Below are positions 12,833 through 17,744 of a stretch of 17,744 nucleotides of DNA, in pieces; the stretch's first letter is position 1; each line of letters begins with the position of its first letter. Both the position numbers and the translations under genes were made by a program. Origin of the DNA: Anaerolineales bacterium UBA7227 (lineage in GTDB: Bacteria; Chloroflexota; Anaerolineae; Anaerolineales; Villigracilaceae). The notes under the pieces were generated by a model. It was not told where the DNA came from, did not search any database, and was given only the letters and a program-made list of their open reading frames with translations. The stretch lies in contig DKTP01000101.1 in NCBI GenBank assembly GCA_002473085.1, positions 1 to 17,744 on the forward strand. Direction: 5' to 3'.

Positions 12833-14182
12833 CTATATGGCGGAAACCTGCTGGCCGTATAGCTGCTGGCGAATCTGCATTAACTGTCGTTGCATACGGT
12901 CGTCGTTTTTTATGTCGCTTTCGATCTTTTTGATGCCGTGCATCACGGTGGTATGGTCGCGCCCGCCGACGACTTCGCCGATCTGCGGCAGCGAGGCTTT
13001 CACGTCTTCGCGCAAAATATACATGGCGAGTTGCCGCGGCAGGGAGACGTTCTTCGAGCGGTCGGCGCTGAGCAATTTTTCGGCGGTCAGGTTGAAGAAG
13101 CGCGCCACCACGTCAATGACGACCTGCGGCTGGAGTTCGCCGCGCTGGGGCAGCAGGTCGGCCAGGGCCACATCCACGAGGCTGGCGTTGAGGGTGGAGC
13201 CGCTCAAGTCGGCGAAGGCGATGATGCGGTTCAGCGCGCCTTCCAGTTCGCGGATGTTCGACTGGACGCGGCGGGCGATCTCCTGCAGCACCTCGTCGGG
13301 GACGAAACGCCCCGTCCGTTCGGCCTTCGAGCGCAGGATGGCGAGACGGGTCTCGAGGTCGGGCGCCTGGATGTCGGCGGCAAGTCCCCACTCGAAGCGC
13401 GAGCGCAGCCGTTCTTCGAGCGTGACCAGCGACTTGGGCGGGCGGTCGGACGAGACGATGATCTGCTTGTCCTGTCCGTGCAGGGTGTTGAAGGTGTGGA
13501 AGAACTCCTCCTGCGTGGATTCTTTCCCGGCGATGAACTGAATATCGTCAATCAACAGCACGTCTGCTGAGCGGTATTTGTCGCGGAAGGCCTGCGTGGT
13601 GTGCGTGCGGATGGCGGAGATCAGGTCGTTGGTGAACTCCTCCGACGAGACGTACAGCACATTCAGCCCGCGGGCGTTGCAGGCGTTCCCGATGGCATGG
13701 AGCAGGTGGGTTTTTCCAAGCCCGACTCCCCCGTAGAGGAAAAGCGGATTGTAGGCGCGCGCGGGTTTTTCGGCCACAGCCTGACACGCGGCGTGCGCGA
13801 GACGGTTGCCCGCGCCGACGACGAAGGTGTCGAACGTGTAACGCGGATTGAGCGTCAGGCTGCGCGGACGCGGTTCCGCGGGCGGCGCCTCAGGCTGGAC
13901 CTCGGCCGGGTCGGCCTCCCCCGCCTCCCCGTCCGCGCCCGAAGCGACGACGAAGTTGACGGTCACGCTGGAATCGGTGGCGGTCATCAACATCCGATTG
14001 ACGGTGGCCGCGAGGCGCGAATCCAGCCAATCGCGGGCGTAGGCGTTGCGCACGGCGACAGTCATCACGCCCGCGTCGAACGAGACCGGCTTTGTGTCGC
14101 GCACCCAGGTTTCGTAAGAGGCCCTGGGCATTTCCATTTGTAACTGGCCGAGTACTGACTGCCAGGCGTGCTCTGCGTTCAT
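12833..14182 (-). CDS. dnaA: Chromosomal replication initiator protein DnaA
   Basis: A 449-residue DnaA with all four domains. Domain I (about 1-75) starts with HAWQSVLGQLQ and contains the SYETWVRDT block. A short acidic, proline-rich domain II linker covers about 81-108. The AAA+ domain III opens with NPRYTFDTFVVGAGN, has Walker A GGVGLGKTH (151-159) and Walker B VLLIDDIQF (208-216). Domain IV ends with the DnaA-box-binding signature GGRDHTTVMHG (406-416). It binds DnaA boxes and opens the origin in an ATP-dependent way. The ATG at 14182 has a GGGAG-type ribosome site just upstream. No dnaN, recF or gyrB lies next to it; the upstream neighbour is a histidine kinase. Confidence 0.97.
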   Translation of the reverse strand: MNAEHAWQSVLGQLQMEMPRASYETWVRDTKPVSFDAGVMTVAVRNAYARDWLDSRLAATVNRMLMTATDSSVTVNFVVASGADGEAGEADPAEVQPEAPPAEPRPRSLTLNPRYTFDTFVVGAGNRLAHAACQAVAEKPARAYNPLFLYGGVGLGKTHLLHAIGNACNARGLNVLYVSSEEFTNDLISAIRTHTTQAFRDKYRSADVLLIDDIQFIAGKESTQEEFFHTFNTLHGQDKQIIVSSDRPPKSLVTLEERLRSRFEWGLAADIQAPDLETRLAILRSKAERTGRFVPDEVLQEIARRVQSNIRELEGALNRIIAFADLSGSTLNASLVDVALADLLPQRGELQPQVVIDVVARFFNLTAEKLLSADRSKNVSLPRQLAMYILREDVKASLPQIGEVVGGRDHTTVMHGIKKIESDIKNDDRMQRQLMQIRQQLYGQQVSAI

Positions 14183-14644
14183 AAGCGCTCCCTCAGGAAG
14201 ATGATAGGGTATATTGAACTAACCCGCCAGTTTTCTGCGGCTTAGCGAGGTAAATCTATGCAATTTTTCACGTTTGGATCTGGGATGCGGGAGGGGCTGC
14301 ATCCAACTCGTTTTCAGCGTACCCGTATTCTAGCAGACATTCCCCGCTTTGAACAACACGCTCAGCCTACGGGATGTTAAAAGTTTCGCTTTTTTTAAGG
14401 TCGCTCAATGTTAAATATCGCGGCGGCAATAGGACAGAAGAGGGGGCATTCCTCGAACACCTGTTTCAGCCAAAGACGCCATTGACCCAATCCGCGCCCC
14501 CCATATATGGGGCTTGCGCGGGATTCAATCCCCCAAATGGCATATTTGCCTTAAAGATTCGTGAACGAATGCCCCTGCGTTTGCCCGCCTCCATCGCGCC
14601 GAATCTGGCGCTTCGTTTGGCAATTATCCGAACGGGCGGACGAT
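14183..14644. other. Gene-free, dyad-rich region upstream of dnaA
   Basis: 462 bp between dnaA and the histidine kinase gene hold no credible ORF. Several inverted repeats are present: GGATGC/GCATCC (14283-14288 and 14299-14304), the 30-nt palindrome at 14492-14521, ATTCGT/ACGAAT (14557-14570) and GCGCC/GGCGC (14596-14611). A moderately AT-rich patch lies at 14373-14420. DnaA-box search by eye finds only imperfect candidates (TTTTTCACG near 14264, TTATCCGAA near 14624), not a cluster. The dnaA promoter must lie here, but no clear -35/-10 pair stands out. A small RNA or regulatory leader is possible; origin function is not supported. Confidence 0.6.
14492..14521. repeat. Long palindrome, CCCCATATATGGGG core
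   Basis: A perfect 14-bp palindrome (14499-14512) is flanked by CCGCGC (14492-14497) and its complement GCGCGG (14516-14521), with 1 and 3 unpaired bases between. In total 13 bp can pair. There is no T-run on either strand, so it does not look like a terminator; it could be a protein-binding site or RNA hairpin. Confidence 0.7.
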
Positions 14645-16321
14645 TCATCCCGCGACGCGCCGCGGGACCCAGGCGAGGACGCTGGCGCCTTCGCCGGGCG
14701 CGGAGGTGATGTCCACTTCGCCGCCCACCGTGCGGATGCGCGTCTGCATGTTGGCGAGTCCGTGACCGATTGACCGGCTCATTTTTTCGGGATCGAAGCC
14801 CCTGCCGTTGTCGCGCACTTCCATGACGACGCGCTCGTCGGTCACCCACAGGTTGATGGAAACGTGCTTGGCAGAGGCGTGTTTGGCGGCGTTCGCCAGC
14901 GCCTCCTGGCAGATGTGGAACAGCGCCATACTGTGGCTGGGCGGAAGCGAATCCAGTTTGGCTTTCGAGCCGTTGACGGTGGCCGAGGCCAGCGTATTGG
15001 CGCGATATTCCGCCGCGAGGCGTTTGAGGCCGTCGAGCAGATTTTCGTTGTTCAGTTGACGCGGCCGCAAGTCAAGGATGTAGGCGCGGATGTCGCGGAT
15101 GATCTGATTCAGGGCGTCAATGACGTGTTTGACGCGGTTTTTCGCCTGCGGATTTCCGTCCTCCAGCATGTGCTGAAGGTTTTCCATCGCCAGTCCCACC
15201 CCGTAAATGGATTGGATGATGCCGTCGTGCAGGTCCATGCCGATGCGTTCGCGTTCCTCCAGCACGGCGAGACGGCGCGCGTTCTGGTGCAGGCGGGCGT
15301 TTTCGATGGCGAGCCCGGCCCAGTTTCCCAAAGCCGAGAGGAGTTGAATGTCGCGCTTGTTGAAAGGAGACTGACTGCGCGTGGCGACGCCCAACACGCC
15401 CACCAGTTCGCCCGAAGCTTTCAGCGGCAGGCAGGCGATCTGGCGGAACCCCGCCTGGACGATCGCTTCGCGCACAAAGCGGTCGTCCTTCGTGAGGTCC
15501 CGGCTGACGATCGGCTCTCCTTTTTGCGCGGCCATGCCGGGAAACCCGTCCCCCACACGGAAGCGGTTGCTGTTCCAAAACGCCTCGGCCGCCTGCCCGC
15601 GGTGCAGCGCCATCCGCAAAGTTTCTTTGTCGTCCTCCAGCAGAAAAATCTCGCCGGCCTCCACCCGCATGTAGTTCATGACGAGGGCGAGAGTCTTGTT
15701 CAGAATCTCGTCCTGTTCCAGCGAGGAGGCGAGCGTGGAGGCGATATCGTTCAGCAGGGCGGCGTCTTCGTTGCTGCGGGTCATGGCGGCGTCGCGCTCG
15801 CGCAAACGCTCATACAAGCGCGCGTTCTGGATGGCCGCGGCCGCGTACGCGGCCAGCATCTGGATGATCTTCTCGTCGTCGGCGGTGAACTCGCCCGCGT
15901 CGACTTTCTCCGTCAGGTAGATCTGTCCCAGTTGCAGGTCGGCGGCGCGGATCGGGACCCCGAGGAACGACCGCATGTGCGGATGCTGCGGCGGAAAGCC
16001 GACCGCGCGCGGGTCGCGCGTCACATCCGCCAGGCGGATCGGCGCCTCGGCGTTCATCAACGCGCCGATCAGTCCCACCCCGCGCGGCGGGTGCGGGATC
16101 CGCCTCGCCTCGTCCTCGGTCATGCCGACTGAAATAAATTGCTTCAACTTCCCTTCATCGTCCAACACCCCCACCGCGGCGTAACGCGCGTGCGCCTGCT
16201 CGCACGCCGTGGCCGCGATCCGCCGGAGCAGCGTCTCCAGCGAAACGTCTTTCACCAGTTCAAGGCTGGCCTGGTGCAATGCGATCAGGCGTTCCTGCAA
16301 TTCCTCGCGCGTCAAAAGCAT
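14645..16321 (-). CDS. Two-GAF sensor histidine kinase (DesK/LiaS/NarX type)
   Basis: A 558-residue soluble kinase. GAF 1 spans about residues 25-170 and GAF 2 about 190-345, joined by a helical linker. HisKA_3 follows with H365 in ERERIGMDLHDGIIQS, the phosphoacceptor. HATPase_c has N477 in CQEALANAAKHA, DNGRGF (504-509) and GHGLANM (519-525), and ends in GGEVDITSAPGEGASVLAWVP. There is no transmembrane segment, so the signal is probably intracellular. The GAF domains lack cysteine or histidine patterns that I can assign to a ligand. Kinases of this class normally pair with a NarL/LuxR-type response regulator; none is in this window. The ATG at 16321 has AGAGGA 8 nt upstream and a TATAAT at 16350-16345. 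Confidence 0.92.
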   Translation of the reverse strand: MLLTREELQERLIALHQASLELVKDVSLETLLRRIAATACEQAHARYAAVGVLDDEGKLKQFISVGMTEDEARRIPHPPRGVGLIGALMNAEAPIRLADVTRDPRAVGFPPQHPHMRSFLGVPIRAADLQLGQIYLTEKVDAGEFTADDEKIIQMLAAYAAAAIQNARLYERLRERDAAMTRSNEDAALLNDIASTLASSLEQDEILNKTLALVMNYMRVEAGEIFLLEDDKETLRMALHRGQAAEAFWNSNRFRVGDGFPGMAAQKGEPIVSRDLTKDDRFVREAIVQAGFRQIACLPLKASGELVGVLGVATRSQSPFNKRDIQLLSALGNWAGLAIENARLHQNARRLAVLEERERIGMDLHDGIIQSIYGVGLAMENLQHMLEDGNPQAKNRVKHVIDALNQIIRDIRAYILDLRPRQLNNENLLDGLKRLAAEYRANTLASATVNGSKAKLDSLPPSHSMALFHICQEALANAAKHASAKHVSINLWVTDERVVMEVRDNGRGFDPEKMSRSIGHGLANMQTRIRTVGGEVDITSAPGEGASVLAWVPRRVAG

Positions 16322-16344
16322 CTGAAATATCCTCTAATTCGACC

Positions 16345-16376
16345 ATTATATCCAAATTCAATAAGTTTGATAGAAT
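16345..16376. promoter_or_regulatory. Divergent promoters for the kinase and HMG-CoA reductase
   Basis: On the minus strand TATAAT (16350-16345) lies 23 nt before the kinase ATG. On the plus strand an extended -10, TGATAGAAT (16368-16376), lies 44 nt before the reductase ATG. Clear -35 elements are missing for both. The two -10 regions are about 20 bp apart and bracket an inverted repeat. Confidence 0.45.
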
Positions 16377-16380
16377 TTGG
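16352..16380. promoter_or_regulatory. Inverted repeat CCAAATTC-N13-GAATTTGG
   Basis: Perfect 8-bp arms at 16352-16359 and 16373-16380 with a 13-nt spacer; the arm centres are 21 bp apart, about two helical turns. The right arm overlaps the plus-strand -10, and the left arm lies just upstream of the minus-strand -10. It is a good candidate operator for a dimeric regulator controlling one or both genes. Confidence 0.5.
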
Positions 16381-16420
16381 CAGGCGGCCAACATACAATT
16401 GCGACAGCAAGGACAAAACC

Positions 16421-17716
16421 ATGACAAACTCCCGAATCGCTGGATTTTACAATTTGACTCTCGACGAACGCCGCGCCAAACTGGCCGAGGCTGCGCGTCT
16501 GACCTCGCCCGAGCTGGCCGCGTGGACCTCAGGCGGACTCAGCCCCGAGTCCGCCGATCCCATGATCGAAAACGTAGTCGGCCTGCACGCCCTCCCGCTC
16601 GGGATCGCGCTCAACTTCCAGGTGAACGGGCGCGACGTTCTCGTCCCGATGGCAATCGAAGAGCCGTCCGTCGTGGCGGGCGCGTCGTTCATGGCGAAAC
16701 TGGCGCGCGCCGGCGGCGGATTCCACGCCACCGTCTCCGCCCCGCACATGATCGGGCAAATGCAGGTCGTCAACCTGTCAAACGTCGAGGAAGCGCGGCT
16801 GAAAATCTACGAGAAAAAAGCCGAACTGCTCGCCGAAGCCGACACGATTGATCCCGTGCTTAAAAAATTTGGCGGCGGCGCAAGGGACATCGAAGTCCGC
16901 GTCATCGAGGACTCCCCCATCGGCGCGTTCCTCGTCGTCCACCTCATCTATGACGTGCGCGACGCGATGGGCGCGAACGCCGTCAACACCGCCTGCGAAA
17001 GACTCGCCCCGCAAATCGAGTCCATCACGCGTGGCAAAGTCCATCTCAAGATTTTGTCCAACCTCGCGGATAGACGTCTCGCCCGCGCGCGCTGCGCCAT
17101 CCCCCTGAAAGAATTGGAGGTTGTAGGTCGAGATAGTATCTCAACCTATTCTGGCGAGACCGTCCGCGACGGGATTCTTGCCGCCTGGGCGTTCGCCGCC
17201 TCCGACCCGTACCGCGCCGCCACGCACAACAAAGGCATCATGAACGGCGTGGACGCGGTGGTCATCGCCACGGGCAACGACTGGCGCGCCATCGAGGCGG
17301 GCGCGCACGCCTACGCCGTGAAGAACGGCAAGTACACATCCCTTTCCACCTGGGGCAAGGACGCGGACGGCAACCTGGTCGGCGCTCTCGAAATGCCGAT
17401 GGCGGTGGGAATCGTCGGCGGCGCGACCAAAGTCCACCCCGCGGCACAGGCCGCGGTCAAACTGATGGGCGTGAAGACTGCGAACGAATTGGCTGAAGTC
17501 ATCGTCTCGGTGGGACTGGCGCAAAATCTCGCCGCCCTGCGCGCCCTCGCCACCGAGGGCATCCAACGAGGTCACATGTCCTTGCACGCACGTCAAGTTG
17601 CGATTGCCGCGGGCGCCAGCGGTGACCTGATCGAGAAGGTCGCCGCGCAGATGGTGGCTGAGAAGATTGTGCGGATTGATCGGGCGGAGGAGATTTTGAA
17701 AGGAATAAACGCGTAA
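16421..17716 (+). CDS. Class II hydroxymethylglutaryl-CoA reductase
   Basis: A 431-residue class II HMG-CoA reductase, catalysing HMG-CoA to mevalonate or the reverse. Class II features are the short N-terminus without membrane domain, ENVVGLHALPLGIALNF (50-66) and DAMGANAVN (181-189). Catalytic residues are visible as the EE pair at 80-81 (EEPSVVA), K271 in HNKGIMNG, D287 in GNDWRA and H385 in GHMSLH. The C-terminal helical flap (388-431) is complete. Start ATG 16421 follows AAGGA and matches the family start; the frame is open further upstream, opposite the kinase gene. A palindromic stretch at 17124-17148 appears to add residues VVGRDSISTY before SGETVRDG. No other mevalonate-pathway gene is in the window, so biosynthetic or degradative use cannot be decided. 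Confidence 0.93.
   Translation: MTNSRIAGFYNLTLDERRAKLAEAARLTSPELAAWTSGGLSPESADPMIENVVGLHALPLGIALNFQVNGRDVLVPMAIEEPSVVAGASFMAKLARAGGGFHATVSAPHMIGQMQVVNLSNVEEARLKIYEKKAELLAEADTIDPVLKKFGGGARDIEVRVIEDSPIGAFLVVHLIYDVRDAMGANAVNTACERLAPQIESITRGKVHLKILSNLADRRLARARCAIPLKELEVVGRDSISTYSGETVRDGILAAWAFAASDPYRAATHNKGIMNGVDAVVIATGNDWRAIEAGAHAYAVKNGKYTSLSTWGKDADGNLVGALEMPMAVGIVGGATKVHPAAQAAVKLMGVKTANELAEVIVSVGLAQNLAALRALATEGIQRGHMSLHARQVAIAAGASGDLIEKVAAQMVAEKIVRIDRAEEILKGINA
17124..17148. repeat. Palindromic element inside the HMG-CoA reductase gene
   Basis: TAGGTCGAGATA (17124-17135), one central G, and TATCTCAACCTA (17137-17148) form an inverted repeat with 11 of 12 pairs. It is translated in frame as part of VVGRDSISTY, at a point where, from memory, the Pseudomonas mevalonii enzyme has about six fewer residues between LE and SGE. 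The local AT content and TAG/TAT codons differ from the GC-rich surroundings. This is consistent with insertion of a small palindromic repeat. Confidence 0.6.
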
Positions 17717-17724
17717 ATCGTAGG

Positions 17725-17744
17725 GGCAGACCTACGTGTCTGCC
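17725..17744 (+). repeat. Hairpin after HMG-CoA reductase, cut by window end
   Basis: GGCAGAC (17725-17731) and GTCTGCC (17738-17744) form a perfect 7-bp stem around ctacgt, 8 nt after the stop. The sequence runs into the window edge, so a longer stem or T-run cannot be seen. It may be the terminator or a dispersed repeat related to the sequence after murJ. Confidence 0.6.

Noticed and set aside
14183..14644. Replication origin upstream of dnaA
   Set aside because: Only imperfect single candidates for DnaA boxes are visible and there is no strong AT-rich unwinding stretch; position next to dnaA alone is not enough.
14374..14709. Plus-strand ORF in the dnaA-kinase gap
   Set aside because: It runs antisense into the kinase gene, ends in a low-complexity arginine-rich tail, and lacks family resemblance.
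16139..16420. Long N-terminal extension of HMG-CoA reductase
   Set aside because: It is open frame antisense to the kinase gene; the family start MTNSRIAGF at 16421 has a ribosome site and normal length.

Overview
The window is about 17.7 kb of GC-rich bacterial chromosome with densely packed genes on both strands. It probably comes from the Chloroflexota, class Anaerolineae. That is an inference from the gene styles (class II HMG-CoA reductase, a four-helix-bundle 'S23/IVS' protein, a two-GAF DesK/LiaS-type kinase, an AlkD enzyme) and from the short tandem repeats between genes; no rRNA or other marker is present to settle it. There is no prophage, CRISPR array, tRNA or rRNA in view.

Left part (1-6500): the 3' end of a small membrane protein, a monooxygenase-fold protein, and the lipid II flippase murJ lie on the plus strand. 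A minus-strand operon converges on murJ: xseA-xseB (exonuclease VII), a DUF212/PAP2-related membrane protein and a lipoprotein. Then, on plus, come a HIT-family nucleotide phosphorylase or hydrolase, a small membrane protein interrupted by an in-frame TGA, and an AlkD-type DNA glycosylase.

Middle (6500-12800, all plus): acetyl-CoA acetyltransferase and 3-hydroxybutyryl-CoA dehydrogenase catalyse consecutive steps between acetyl-CoA and 3-hydroxybutyryl-CoA and look like one operon. A four-helix-bundle gene sits between them, flanked by two arrays of the same 8-nt unit in opposite orientation. This cassette is the most unusual structure in the window. Next is a two-gene membrane protein/winged-helix regulator operon behind a near-consensus promoter, with a perfect 10-bp dyad over the start site. 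A GMC-type flavoprotein with a four-cysteine cluster motif and a SIMPL-domain protein follow, closed by a strong bidirectional terminator.

Right part (12800-17744): dnaA and a GAF/GAF histidine kinase lie on minus, separated by a 462-bp gene-free, dyad-rich region. A class II HMG-CoA reductase is divergent from the kinase, with a shared inverted repeat between them. The reductase gene carries an apparent in-frame palindromic insertion.

A repeated theme is short, degenerate tandem repeats (periods 7, 8 and 9 nt) and hairpins at gene ends. Three genes (murJ, xseA, HIT) have a -10 element 6-8 nt before the start codon and no Shine-Dalgarno sequence, suggesting leaderless mRNAs; most other genes have clear Shine-Dalgarno sequences.
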